A DNA stretch of 64,000 nucleotides, from the NCBI RefSeq assembly GCF_001941945.1, contig NZ_CP015583.1:981001-1045000 (forward strand), in the 5' to 3' direction. The notes under the pieces are model-generated. The model ran no database searches and was not told the DNA's origin. It saw only the letters and a program-made list of their open reading frames with translations. The DNA comes from Roseomonas gilardii (GTDB lineage Bacteria > Pseudomonadota > Alphaproteobacteria > Acetobacterales > Acetobacteraceae). A program made the translations under genes and the position numbers. Position 1 is the stretch's first letter; every line of letters begins with the position of its first letter. Shown here one piece after another: positions 16,514 through 24,762 of the stretch.

Positions 16514-18976
16514 TCAGCTTTCCGCCAGGGCGGGCATCCAGTGCGCGAGCTGGCCCGGCTCGCTCGGCCTGCCCAGCAGGAAGCCCTGACCCTGGGTGCA
16601 GCCGGCCTCGCGGAGCTGTTGCAACTGGTCCTGGCGCTCGATCCCCTCCGCCGTGGTGGTCATGCCCAGGGTATGTGCCAGGGCGGCGATCGAGTTGACG
16701 ATCGCCAAGGAATCCGGCCGCACCGACATCTCCCGCACGAAGGACTGGTCGATCTTGATCTTGTCGAAGGCGAAGCTGCGCAGGTAGCTGAGCGAGGAAT
16801 AGCCCGTCCCGAAATCGTCCAGCGCCGTGCTGATGCCGAGGTCGCGGAACTGGCGGAGAATGGCCATGACGCGCTCGTTGTCCTGCAGCAGCGCGGATTC
16901 CGTGATTTCCAGCTCCAGCCGCCGCGGCGGCAGGCGGGAGGTTTCCAGCGCCGTGCGGACGGCCTGCACGATGTCGCCGCGCTGGAACTGCAGGGCGGAC
17001 AGGTTCACCGCCACCCTGATCGGGTCGGGCCAGCGCATCGCCTCGGCGCAGGCGCAGCGCAGCACCCATTCGCCGATGGGCACGATGAGCCCCATCTCCT
17101 CCGCCAGCGGGATGAACTGCGCCGGGGAGATCGGGCCGCGCTGCGGGTGGCGCCAGCGCAGCAGGGTCTCGAAGCCGTTGAGCTTGCCGCTCTCCAGATC
17201 GAAGATCGGCTGATAGGCGAGGGCCAGCTGCTCCTGGGCGAGGGCCGTGCGCAGGTCGGCCTCCAGCAGCGCGCGCTCGTGGATCTCGGCCTCCATCGCA
17301 TCCTCGAAGATGCGGTAGGTGCCGCGCCCGGATTCCTTGGCGCGGTAGAGGGCGAGGTCGGCCTTGCTGAGCAACTGGTCCGGCGTGACCTGGCTGTTCT
17401 GCGCCGCGGCGATGCCGATGCTCACGCCCACCACCACCATTCGGCCGGACAGGCTGTAGGGGGCACCGATCACCTCGATGATGCGCTGGGCCAGAAGCTC
17501 CGCCTGGTGCGGCTGGTCGAGCGAGCGGTGCAGCACGGCGAACTCGTCGCCGCTCAGCCGCGCCACGACCTCCGTGGAGCGCAGGCAGCCCTGCAGGCGC
17601 TGCCCCACCAGCTCCAGCAGGGCATCGCCCGCCGGATGGCCCAGCGTGTCGTTCACCAGCTTGAACTGGTCGAGGTCGAGGCAGAGCACGGCAATCTCGT
17701 CGCGCCCCTGCCGCAGGTCCTGGAGCGCCTCCTTCACCTGGCTGCGGAAGAGGTGCCGGTTGGGCAGGCGCGTGAGCATGTCGTGATGCGCCATGAAGCG
17801 GATGCTGGCCTCGGTGCGGCGGCGCTCGGTGATGTCGTCATAGGTCGCGATCCAGCCGCCATCCGGCATCGGCTCCTGCGTCACCTCCAGGGCGCGGCCC
17901 TCGGGCACCTCCACCACCAGCTCGGCGCGCCGCTGCTGCTCCGAGAGGCGACGGTGCTCTTCCAGGCTGCGCTGCGCCAGCTCCTGCCCCGAGCGCTGGT
18001 GCCCGGCGAGGCGGAACAGCTCCTCCGCCCGCATGCCCTGCCGCACCGAGGCGGGGGGAATGTCGAAGAGGTCGAGGAAGCGGACATTGCAGACGATCAG
18101 CCGCTGCGCCGCATCCACCATGCACAGGCCCTGCGACATGTTGTTCAGCGCGGCATCGAATCGCGTGTTCTGCATGTGGAGGTCGCGGTCGCGCTGGTGC
18201 AGGACCTCGTTCTGCGCCTGCGCCTCCAGCATCGCCTCCTGCACGTTCTCCTTGGCCTCGATCAGCTCCTGCCGGTTACGGCTGAGGTCGGAGACCAGCG
18301 CCTGCATCCGCGCATAGGTCTGCCGCAGCAGCCTGTTGTTGCCGACCAGGAAGCCGACGAGGCCCAGCGAGCACAGGATCAGTCCGAGCAGGACGCCCGA
18401 GAAGGTCCAGTGCAGCACCGTCAGGTCGTGCAGGTCCTGGGCATTGCGCTCGGAACTGTCGCCATAGGCGGCGGCCGAGACGCGCAGCAGGTCCTGGTTG
18501 AGCGGGCTCAGCCGCTGGAGCGCCTCCTGCGGCACGCCGGCCTCGCCCAGGCGGGGCAGCAGGTCCTGGACCTGCGCGGTGACCTGGTGCGCCCTCGCCA
18601 GGGCGGGCTCCAGCTCCGGGTGCCGGTCGAAGAACTCGCGTCCCTCGCCATTGCCGAAGAGCTGCAGCCGGTTCTTGAAGATGTCGAGCCAGAGCTGGAC
18701 CTGCTCCTCGTCCCGGTCGCCGTCGGGAAGGGCATACAGGGCCAATACGGTCTGCAGCCGGTTCAGCTCCGGCACGGACTGGGTCACCAGCCAGGTGAGG
18801 TTGTAGCGCGACACGTTCTCCAGCGCGTGCTGGCGCTGAACGATCAGGACGGACAGGTAGAAGGCGGCACCGATCAGCAGGATGGTGGCCGCCAGCAGCA
18901 CGGATCGCGAGCGGGAGGCCCAGGCCGGCAGGGCGATCGATGCCGGGAGCGCAGGATGGCCGGCGGCAGGCTCCAT
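16514..18976 (-). CDS. membrane GGDEF-EAL protein with PAS domain (c-di-GMP turnover)
   Basis: The 820-residue protein has TM segments near 22-45 and 210-235 enclosing a periplasmic helical sensor, then a coiled-coil linker, a PAS-like domain (about 275-395, NMSQGLCMVDAAQRL), a GGDEF domain (400-560) and an EAL domain (565-815). The diguanylate cyclase signature is SGDEF, with Ser for the first Gly. The EAL signature reads ETL (FETLLRWRHP), while DDFGTGYSSLSYL and the metal-binding residues are kept. It may make, degrade or only sense c-di-GMP. The preceding gene, a periplasmic molybdopterin-fold protein, ends 5 bases before this start, so they form a pair. Confidence 0.93.
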   Translation of the reverse strand: MEPAAGHPALPASIALPAWASRSRSVLLAATILLIGAAFYLSVLIVQRQHALENVSRYNLTWLVTQSVPELNRLQTVLALYALPDGDRDEEQVQLWLDIFKNRLQLFGNGEGREFFDRHPELEPALARAHQVTAQVQDLLPRLGEAGVPQEALQRLSPLNQDLLRVSAAAYGDSSERNAQDLHDLTVLHWTFSGVLLGLILCSLGLVGFLVGNNRLLRQTYARMQALVSDLSRNRQELIEAKENVQEAMLEAQAQNEVLHQRDRDLHMQNTRFDAALNNMSQGLCMVDAAQRLIVCNVRFLDLFDIPPASVRQGMRAEELFRLAGHQRSGQELAQRSLEEHRRLSEQQRRAELVVEVPEGRALEVTQEPMPDGGWIATYDDITERRRTEASIRFMAHHDMLTRLPNRHLFRSQVKEALQDLRQGRDEIAVLCLDLDQFKLVNDTLGHPAGDALLELVGQRLQGCLRSTEVVARLSGDEFAVLHRSLDQPHQAELLAQRIIEVIGAPYSLSGRMVVVGVSIGIAAAQNSQVTPDQLLSKADLALYRAKESGRGTYRIFEDAMEAEIHERALLEADLRTALAQEQLALAYQPIFDLESGKLNGFETLLRWRHPQRGPISPAQFIPLAEEMGLIVPIGEWVLRCACAEAMRWPDPIRVAVNLSALQFQRGDIVQAVRTALETSRLPPRRLELEITESALLQDNERVMAILRQFRDLGISTALDDFGTGYSSLSYLRSFAFDKIKIDQSFVREMSVRPDSLAIVNSIAALAHTLGMTTTAEGIERQDQLQQLREAGCTQGQGFLLGRPSEPGQLAHWMPALAES

Positions 18977-18981
18977 CGGGG

Positions 18982-19500
18982 CTACTTGACGATCAGCCGC
19001 GTCACCTGCCAGACGGAGCGCCCATAATAGCGCTGCGCGCGGAGATCGGGATTGCTGTCATAGGGATAGACGATGAAGAAGGGTCCCTTGTCGCTGACCG
19101 GCATGTAGTTGCCGTCCCGCTTGAAGGCGAGCAGCGTGCCGAAGCGGGAGAAATCCTCCATCGGCAGCTCGGTCGTGTATTCGTTGAGAGCCACCGCCTG
19201 CACCGCGCTGCCGGAGGCGCCCAGCTCCTCCATCAACCGGGCCATCAGCACGCCCTCGAAGCGCACCGGCTGCTCGTACCAGGGCGTCTGGGTCACGATG
19301 GCGCTCATGCCCATGGCCTCCAGCATCGGACGGTCGAGCCGGGCCAGTTCGCCGTCGTTGAAGGTCTTGATCTTGCCCGAGACTGTCAGCACGGGCTTGG
19401 AGGACGGCGTTCCGAGCGGGCCGGCGGCTCCGGTCAGCACGGCGCCCGTCAGGCCCGTCAGGAGTCTTGTCATGGACCTTCGCGTCAGCCGATCGTCCAT
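18982..19500 (-). CDS. exported molybdopterin-fold (sulfite-oxidase-like) protein
   Basis: The 172-residue protein starts at an ATG with GGAGAGG upstream. Its N-terminus TRRSMTRLLTGLTGAVLTGA resembles a Tat signal. The body (SGKIKTFNDGELARLDRPML, VRFEGVLMARLMEELGA, VALNEYTTELPMED, GPFFIVYPYD) matches the small oxidoreductase molybdopterin-binding domain (PF00174-like). There is no Cys in the mature part, so the usual Mo-coordinating Cys is absent. It is probably a ligand sensor rather than an oxidase. It is transcribed with the GGDEF-EAL gene and could be its periplasmic input. Confidence 0.75.
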   Translation of the reverse strand: MDDRLTRRSMTRLLTGLTGAVLTGAAGPLGTPSSKPVLTVSGKIKTFNDGELARLDRPMLEAMGMSAIVTQTPWYEQPVRFEGVLMARLMEELGASGSAVQAVALNEYTTELPMEDFSRFGTLLAFKRDGNYMPVSDKGPFFIVYPYDSNPDLRAQRYYGRSVWQVTRLIVK

Positions 19501-19568
19501 CGTCATCCTCTCCATCAGCGAGCGCCCGGGGCCATTTTCGCCTAGCATACGTGATGTTGGCGGAACTA

Positions 19569-19967
19569 TCACCCTCCCAGGTTGTATATTTCTCCGGCTC
19601 CGCGCTTTTCGCCGCTGGTGCGGCCGGAATAGGTGCAACCTTCCGCCAGGCCATCGGGGCCACGCCGCACCACGACACGGTCCAGCCCGTCCAGGTCGCT
19701 GGCCAACTGGGTCCAGATCCAGCGCGCCACGTTCTCCAGGCTGGGATGCTCCAGCCCCTCGATATCGTTCAGGTAGGTGTGGTCGACCTTCAGCCGGACC
19801 TTCTCCACCACCTTCTCGACCTCGTAGAGGTTGTGGGACCAGCCATAGACCGGGTCCGGCTCGCCACGCAGGAAGACCTGCACCAGGAAGGAATGCCCGT
19901 GCAGTCCCGAGAAGGGGGGGAGCTGATGCGCGGCCTCGAAGGTGAATTCCTTCAGGGTTTCAATCAT
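19569..19967 (-). CDS. 6-pyruvoyl-tetrahydropterin synthase/QueD family protein lacking the catalytic Cys
   Basis: The 132-residue protein is a tunnelling-fold QueD/PTPS homologue: FTFEAAHQLPPF, then LHGHSFLVQVFLRG, with H14, H23 and H25 as zinc ligands, the conserved VDHTYLND and a late Glu-containing segment. In QueD the sequence C-x3-HGH supplies the catalytic Cys. Here position 19 is Phe (PPFSGLHGH). A second paralogue at 21318 keeps that Cys and is next to queE, so this copy probably does a different or reduced reaction. It is followed on the same strand, 68 bases on, by the molybdopterin-fold gene. Confidence 0.85.
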   Translation of the reverse strand: MIETLKEFTFEAAHQLPPFSGLHGHSFLVQVFLRGEPDPVYGWSHNLYEVEKVVEKVRLKVDHTYLNDIEGLEHPSLENVARWIWTQLASDLDGLDRVVVRRGPDGLAEGCTYSGRTSGEKRGAGEIYNLGG

Positions 19968-20359
19968 GATCGTTCCCGAGCCGCAGGATGCGGCAAGCAG
20001 GATGATTGTATCATAGGCCTAAATTCAACTCTAAGATTATAATTTACAGAAAAATCAACCTTAAGTTGGAATGTGGTAAGTTTTCCACTCTCTGTGGCGG
20101 CCTACTTCCTGGCCGGGGCCCTGAATCGTTTCCCAGGGATGGAGGGGTCTTTGCCGTCGCATGCCGCGGCGCGCGGATATGGTAGGGACAGGAAATTGGC
20201 CAAATGAAAGAAATTCTCATTCTCGCTTCTGGTCCTGTTCTTGTGAAGGAAGCGATTGTTCTTCGGGATTGTTATTTCTCCATTGCGGGGAACAAGGTGA
20301 ACCCGTTCCGCGATGCATGGCGAAGGCCACGCCGTATCGACCGCGCTTTGGAGGACCAC
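19968..20359. other. AT-rich intergenic region (392 bp)
   Basis: This is the most AT-rich stretch in the window, especially 20020-20100. It separates the divergent QueD-like gene and the small Cys-rich gene, so it should hold both promoters. I cannot name a convincing -35/-10 pair. A Fur-like site at 20206-20224 and a TTGGCCAA palindrome at 20196-20203 are the only clear patterns. Confidence 0.5.
20206..20224 (-). promoter_or_regulatory. possible Fur-type box
   Basis: Read on the minus strand the 19 bases are GAGAATGAGAATTTCTTTC, which match 13 of 19 positions of the classic Fur box GATAATGATAATCATTATC, including two tandem GAGAAT hexamers. It lies 136 bases before the small Cys-rich gene. 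Alphaproteobacterial iron regulators (Fur/Mur, Irr, RirA) have somewhat different sites, so this is only suggestive. Confidence 0.25.
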
Positions 20360-20575
20360 ATGTCTGCTGCCTCGATGAATCATGCCGCCTGCGAGAAGTG
20401 CAGCTTCTTCGACCTGCATATGGCGGGGCAGGCCGCGCCGAAAGACGGCGAGAAGCTGGGTCTCTGCCGCTACAACCCGCCCGTGACGCAGCCCAGTGCC
20501 GAGGCCCATGGCCTCTGGCCGAAGGTGTCCAACGACGACTGGTGCGGGCACTACGAGCCGGAAACCAAGCACTGA
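20360..20575 (+). CDS. small four-Cys protein, possible zinc-ribbon-like
   Basis: The predicted 71-residue protein begins at an ATG with GGAGG six bases upstream. The open frame extends back to 20204 without RBS support. It has CEKC at 11-14, then LCRYNPP and a DDWCGHYEP ending, that is, four Cys in a C-x2-C...C...C pattern together with the WPKVSNDDWCG signature seen in small uncharacterised bacterial and phage proteins. A structural zinc or iron-sulfur site is likely. No function is known to me. Confidence 0.75.
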   Translation: MSAASMNHAACEKCSFFDLHMAGQAAPKDGEKLGLCRYNPPVTQPSAEAHGLWPKVSNDDWCGHYEPETKH

Positions 20576-20688
20576 GATTTCCGGCTCCGGACCGGTAGCT
20601 TCCTGACCGCTCCGTGCGCGCCCCAGTCCTGGGGCGCGCACGAGGCGTCGTCATACCGCCCGGGGTAGCCGTCTCCCGGACTCGTGGA

Positions 20689-21321
20689 TCAGGGGATGCC
20701 GATCAGCTTGTGGGTCTGCAGGGACAGCCGCCATTGCGGGTGTTCCAGGCAGTATCGTACGGCCGCTTCGGTATGGGCCAGCCGGTCGGGGCCATCCATC
20801 GGCTGAAGATAGAAGTACCGGAATTCCAGCGGCGGTAGGGAATCGGGCATCAGCGCGGGCTGCGGGAAGACGAGCTTCAGCTCGGAGCCGCGCCGGACCC
20901 TGAGCGGTGCACCGGCCTTGGGGCTTACGCAGAGCCAGTCGATCCCCTCCGGCGGCTCCACCGTCCCGTTGCTTTCCACGGCGATCTCGAAGCCCCGCGC
21001 ATGCACCGCTGCGATCAGTGGGGCGTCGAGCTGCAACAGCGGTTCGCCCCCCGTGAAGACCACGTAGCGGTGCGACGGGCCGCCGGGCCAGGCGGCCTCG
21101 ATCGCGGCGGCCAGGGCTTCGGCATCCGCGAAGCGCCCGCCGCCCTCGCCATCCATGCCGACGAAGTCCGTGTCGCAGAACTGGCAGACCGCCCCGGCGC
21201 GGTCCTCCTCCCGCCCGTTCCAGAGGTTGCAGCCGGCGAAGCGGCAGAAGACCGAAGGGCGGCCAGCCTGCGCGCCCTCGCCCTGGAGGGTCGCGAAGAT
21301 CTCCTTGACGGCGTAGCTCAT
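20689..21321 (-). CDS. queE: 7-carboxy-7-deazaguanine synthase QueE
   Basis: QueE is a radical SAM enzyme that turns 6-carboxytetrahydropterin into 7-carboxy-7-deazaguanine for queuosine. The 210-residue protein has the special cluster motif C31-x14-C46-x2-C49 found in several proteobacterial QueE proteins instead of CX3CX2C. It also has TLQGEGAQAG near the start and FTGGEPLLQ (the GGE SAM motif). Its ATG overlaps the stop of the upstream queD by four bases (ATGA), so the two are coupled. QueC and QueF are not in the window. Confidence 0.93.
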   Translation of the reverse strand: MSYAVKEIFATLQGEGAQAGRPSVFCRFAGCNLWNGREEDRAGAVCQFCDTDFVGMDGEGGGRFADAEALAAAIEAAWPGGPSHRYVVFTGGEPLLQLDAPLIAAVHARGFEIAVESNGTVEPPEGIDWLCVSPKAGAPLRVRRGSELKLVFPQPALMPDSLPPLEFRYFYLQPMDGPDRLAHTEAAVRYCLEHPQWRLSLQTHKLIGIP

Positions 21322-21878
21322 GCGCCAGCCACGGCGCGCAGGGGCGAAGGCAGGTCGTTGATGCTGTCATCCGCCCGCTGCCACCAGCGCGGCGTCCCGT
21401 CCAGGACCGCCGCAGGCAGGAAGGCCAGGGGGTCGCCGTCGAAGGTGACGGTGTTGGTCGGCGTTTCCTCGATCCGGATGCCGGCGCAGCGCAGCCGGCC
21501 GCCATCCTCCGCCAGGAAGGCGCCCAGCTTGCTCATGAAGAGGCAGGCCAGGATCTCGGTGGTCGGGTCGCCGGGCGTGACCAGGAGCTTGCCCAGGCGT
21601 TGCGGCTCGTTCTGGCGGAACCAGGGCAGCAGCGGGTCCTGCTCCGAAATCTGGAAGGCGTGGTCCACCGCCCCGTCGATCCAGCGGTGCCAGCGGGATT
21701 TCGCGCGCTCGAAGGGCTCCACCATGTTGGCATGACCGTCCAGCGGCGCCGGGCGGGCTGCCTCCAGCCGCACCGTCACCGTCTCGTTGTGCCCGTGCGG
21801 CACGGCGCATTTCTCCGACCCGCCCGACAGCAGGCGGTGCCCCATGGCATAGCGGCGTGAAAAGACGAGACCGAACAT
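21318..21878 (-). CDS. queD: 6-carboxytetrahydropterin synthase QueD (long form)
   Basis: QueD makes 6-carboxytetrahydropterin from dihydroneopterin triphosphate. This 186-residue version keeps H14, then C24-x3-H28-G-H30 (SEKCAVPHGHNE), so the catalytic Cys and zinc site are intact. VDHAFQISEQDPLL and the ETPTNTV segment supply the other conserved parts. It is longer than the typical 120-residue QueD by insertions in the middle and at the C-terminus. Overlap with queE supports the role. A shorter paralogue at 19569 lacks the Cys. Confidence 0.88.
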   Translation of the reverse strand: MFGLVFSRRYAMGHRLLSGGSEKCAVPHGHNETVTVRLEAARPAPLDGHANMVEPFERAKSRWHRWIDGAVDHAFQISEQDPLLPWFRQNEPQRLGKLLVTPGDPTTEILACLFMSKLGAFLAEDGGRLRCAGIRIEETPTNTVTFDGDPLAFLPAAVLDGTPRWWQRADDSINDLPSPLRAVAGA

Positions 21879-21971
21879 GCGCGGTCCTCTAGACCAAGGC
21901 GGGCCCGTATAGAAGCGAGGAGCGCCCGGCCCGGCTCCGCGTGCGCGGCAGGGCGGCCCAAAGGAACCAGG

Positions 21972-22670
21972 TCAGAGAAACCAGGACAGACCCTGGAAGC
22001 CGAGCCAGCAGATGGCGACGAGCACCGCCGCCGCGAAGAGGCAGCCCGCCGCGGTCAGCGCCACACCCCAGCCGACCAGCCGGTTGTCCCGCTCCACCAC
22101 GCCCAGGGCCATGACGATGTTGCCGAAGGCGGGCGGGCCGTTGGTGCCGGGGCCGGGCAGGATCAGCATCACGGCGCAGAGCACGGTAAGCCAGCCGACG
22201 AGCCGGTCGCCGGCGGGGGAAGTGAACCAGCCATCATGCGGGTGCAGCCGCGCCTCGAAGCGCCGCAGCCAGCGGGAGGAGCCGCCCGACAGGCGGAGAA
22301 GGTCGGCCCGCTTCACCGAGCGCCGCGCCAGGAAGCCGGGCAGGGCCGGCACCTGGCGGCCCAGGCCCATCTGCATGCCGAGCAGCAGCAGCGGCAGGCC
22401 GAAGACGCTGGCCATGCCGGGCAGCAGCGCCGGCAGGCAGAGCAGCAGGATCAGCAGGCCGAAGGCGCGGTCGCCGAAGGCTTCCGCCATTTCGCCCAGG
22501 GTGATCCGCTCGCCCGGACAGGCGGCCGCGACCTCCGCGATGATGCGGGAAATGGGCGCGCCCTCATGCGGATCGCCGTCATGGGAGGCACCGCCTGCAG
22601 TCGTGGAGGGGGTGGGCGTGGAAGGGGGGCGCTGCGGCCGCAGGACCGCCTCGTCGGAAACACCATCCAT
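21972..22670 (-). CDS. ExoD family membrane protein
   Basis: The 232-residue protein matches ExoD (PF06055), which influences exopolysaccharide synthesis in rhizobia by an unknown mechanism. After about 40 low-complexity residues come ERITLGEMAEAFGDRAFGLLILLLCLPALLPG, the hallmark of the family, and LILPGPGTNGPPAFGNIVMALG before the last TM segments. I count about four to five TM segments. The ATG at 22670 has AAGGAGG about 15 bases upstream, so the exact start is uncertain. It diverges from the DUF1194 gene. Confidence 0.85.
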   Translation of the reverse strand: MDGVSDEAVLRPQRPPSTPTPSTTAGGASHDGDPHEGAPISRIIAEVAAACPGERITLGEMAEAFGDRAFGLLILLLCLPALLPGMASVFGLPLLLLGMQMGLGRQVPALPGFLARRSVKRADLLRLSGGSSRWLRRFEARLHPHDGWFTSPAGDRLVGWLTVLCAVMLILPGPGTNGPPAFGNIVMALGVVERDNRLVGWGVALTAAGCLFAAAVLVAICWLGFQGLSWFL

Positions 22671-22872
22671 GCGGAAAAGCCTGCTCCTCCTTGCGGGTCG
22701 TCGGGGCGACGTCTGCCGGGCACCGGCACGCAAGCTGGGGGCTGGCGGTGGCGAAAGCGAGATCGAAAGTGGATTTTTCTCCATCCTATTACAATCGGTC
22801 ACCCTCCGCCTGCCCCCGGTGGGATCGGACAGGGCTTCCCGCGCGGCCGGGCGGCATGCTCCAAGCGAGGCC

Positions 22873-23493
22873 ATGCGGGACGTTGATCTGGCGCTCTGCC
22901 TGGCGGTCGATGTGTCGGCTTCGGTGGATTTCGATGAGTTCGGGCTGATGATGGGCGGGCTGGCCGCGGCCTGGCGGCAGGAGGCGCTGGTCTCCGCCGC
23001 GACCTCCGGGCCGCGCGGCGCGGTGGCGGTGACGCTGCTGCAATGGTCCGGACCGGGGGCACAGGCGTTGGCGGTTCCCTGGCACCTAGTGACGGATGCG
23101 GCCTCCGCCTCGGCCCTGGCCGATGCGATCGACAACTCCCCCCGCCTGCCGCCGCCGGGTGCCACTGCCCTCGGCGAGGGCATGGCGGCCGCGCTGGCGC
23201 GTCTGGCGGCCTTTCCGGCCCGGGCGGAGCGGCTGGTGCTCGATGTTTCGGGCGATGGGGCGGGCAATACCGGCCGCCCTTCCGGCCCGGTGCGGGATCT
23301 GGCGGTGGAGGCGGGCGTGGTGGTCAACGGGCTGGCGGTGCTCAACGAGGAGCCGGACCTGCTGGCGCATTACGAGGCGGAGGTGATCGGCGGCCCGGGC
23401 TGCTTCGCCATGACCTGCGCCAGCTATGCCGATTTCGCCGAGGCCATGGCCCGCAAGCTGTTCCGCGAGATCCGCGGCAGCCTCTCCGTCTGA
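22873..23493 (+). CDS. DUF1194 / von Willebrand A-like protein
   Basis: The 206-residue protein begins at an ATG with GCGAGG five bases upstream. Near the start LCLAVDVSASVDFDEF carries the D-x-S-x-S MIDAS metal site of VWA folds, and LVLDVSGDGAGNTG supplies another acidic site. GCFAMTCASYADFAEAMARKLFREI ends the domain. This matches DUF1194. Most family members have a signal peptide, but none is visible here with this start. Function is unknown. The 202-bp upstream gap shared with exoD has an AT-rich patch near 22760-22800. Confidence 0.85.
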   Translation: MRDVDLALCLAVDVSASVDFDEFGLMMGGLAAAWRQEALVSAATSGPRGAVAVTLLQWSGPGAQALAVPWHLVTDAASASALADAIDNSPRLPPPGATALGEGMAAALARLAAFPARAERLVLDVSGDGAGNTGRPSGPVRDLAVEAGVVVNGLAVLNEEPDLLAHYEAEVIGGPGCFAMTCASYADFAEAMARKLFREIRGSLSV

Positions 23494-23507
23494 TCTTCGG
23501 GTCGGGC

Positions 23508-23537
23508 GGCCCCGCCTGGGATGGCCCCGCCTGGGAT
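23508..23537. repeat. two tandem 15-bp copies
   Basis: GGCCCCGCCTGGGAT occurs twice head to tail (23508-23522 and 23523-23537) and starts a third time (GGCC). It lies in the 95-bp gap before the nitronate monooxygenase-like gene. Confidence 0.7.
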
Positions 23538-23588
23538 GGCCAGGCCGGAAGGTCTATCAGCGGATGACTGACTGGAGGAAAGAAAGCC

Positions 23589-24635
23589 ATGGACAATCCG
23601 CTTCTGGCCCGGCTGGGAGTCCGGTATCCGATCATCCAGGCACCGATGGCGGGCGTCTCCACCCCCGCCCTGGCCGCCGCCGTCTCGGAGGCCGGCGGGC
23701 TGGGCTCCATCGGGGTCGGCGCCGTGGCGGCACCGGCGGCGCGGGAGATGATCCGGGCGATCCGGGACCGCACCGCGGCGCCCTTCAACGTCAACCTCTT
23801 CTGCCACCGCCCGGCCGCGCAGGACCTGGCACGGGAGGCCGCCTGGCTGGCGCGCCTGCGCCCAGCCTTCGCGGGTTTCGGCGCGGAACCCCCGGCGGCA
23901 CTGCGGGAGATCTACGCCAGCTTCCTCACCGACGAGGCGATGCTGGCCATGCTGCTGGAGGAGCGGCCGCCGGTGGCGAGCTTCCATTTCGGCCTGCCCG
24001 ATGCGGACCGGCTGGCAGCGCTCCGCGACGCGGGCATCACGCTCCTCGCCACCGCCACCAGCCCGCGCGAGGCCGCCCAGGCCGAGGCAGCGGGCGTTCA
24101 TGCGCTGGTCGCCCAGGGCATCGAGGCCGGCGGGCATCGCGGGGTCTTCGACGGTCTGCCGGACGAGCGGATCGGCACCTTCGCTCTGGTGCGGCTGCTG
24201 GTCCGCCAGTCCCGGCTGCCCGTGGTCGCCGCCGGAGGGATCATGGACGGCGCCGGGGTTGCGGCGGCCCTGCGGCTGGGTGCCGCTGCGGCGCAGCTTG
24301 GCACCGCCTTCATCGCCTGCCCGGAATCCTCGGCCAGCCCCGGCCACCGCGCGGCACTCGTCGATGGGCGCGGCACGGTCGTCACCGCGGCCATCTCCGG
24401 ACGCCCGGCGCGCGGGCTGGAGAACCGCTTCACCGAGGAATTCGGCGCGGGCGAGGACGCGCCCGGCTATCCGTTCACCTACGACGCCGGCAAGGCCCTG
24501 CATCAGGCGGCCATGGCGCGTGGCGAGGAAGGCTATGCCGCCTGGTGGGCCGGACAGGGCGCGCCACTGGCCCGCGCGATGCCGGCCGCGGCACTGGTCG
24601 ATACCCTGGTGCGGGAGGCCGGGCTGGAGGGCTGA
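23589..24635 (+). CDS. nitronate monooxygenase family flavoprotein
   Basis: The 348-residue protein has the NMO/2-nitropropane dioxygenase TIM-barrel pattern. It starts [20 protein letters not shown] and continues with [33 protein letters not shown], the FMN-phosphate loop [21 protein letters not shown] and [13 protein letters not shown]. Such enzymes oxidise nitronates or act as FMN-dependent oxidoreductases. The true substrate is unknown. GGAGGAAAG lies just upstream of the ATG. A hairpin follows before phnW. Confidence 0.9.
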   Translation: MDNPLLARLGVRYPIIQAPMAGVSTPALAAAVSEAGGLGSIGVGAVAAPAAREMIRAIRDRTAAPFNVNLFCHRPAAQDLAREAAWLARLRPAFAGFGAEPPAALREIYASFLTDEAMLAMLLEERPPVASFHFGLPDADRLAALRDAGITLLATATSPREAAQAEAAGVHALVAQGIEAGGHRGVFDGLPDERIGTFALVRLLVRQSRLPVVAAGGIMDGAGVAAALRLGAAAAQLGTAFIACPESSASPGHRAALVDGRGTVVTAAISGRPARGLENRFTEEFGAGEDAPGYPFTYDAGKALHQAAMARGEEGYAAWWAGQGAPLARAMPAAALVDTLVREAGLEG

Positions 24636-24668
24636 TCCCGGACTCCGGGAGGGCCATGCGGGGAAAAA

Positions 24669-24699
24669 CCCCGGGCCGAGGCTTCCCTCGGCGCCGGGG
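24669..24699 (-). terminator. strong hairpin with T tract on the minus strand
   Basis: CCCCGG GCCGAGG at 24669-24681 pairs with 24686-24699 through a 13-bp stem with one bulged base (24693) and a CTTC loop. On the minus strand it is followed by TTTTT (plus strand AAAAA at 24664-24668), the form of an intrinsic terminator for leftward transcripts. Both flanking genes read rightward. Confidence 0.55.
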
Positions 24700-24725
24700 C
24701 TGGCGCAGCCTGCCGCGCGTCCGTT

Positions 24726-24750
24726 CATCCAGATCCGGCCATCCAGATCC
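24726..24750. repeat. direct repeat of 11 bp before phnW
   Basis: CATCCAGATCC at 24726-24736 and again at 24740-24750 (14-bp period) end 12 bases before the phnW ATG, overlapping the RBS region. It could be an operator or a small duplication. Confidence 0.45.
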
Positions 24751-24762
24751 AGAGGTACTCCC

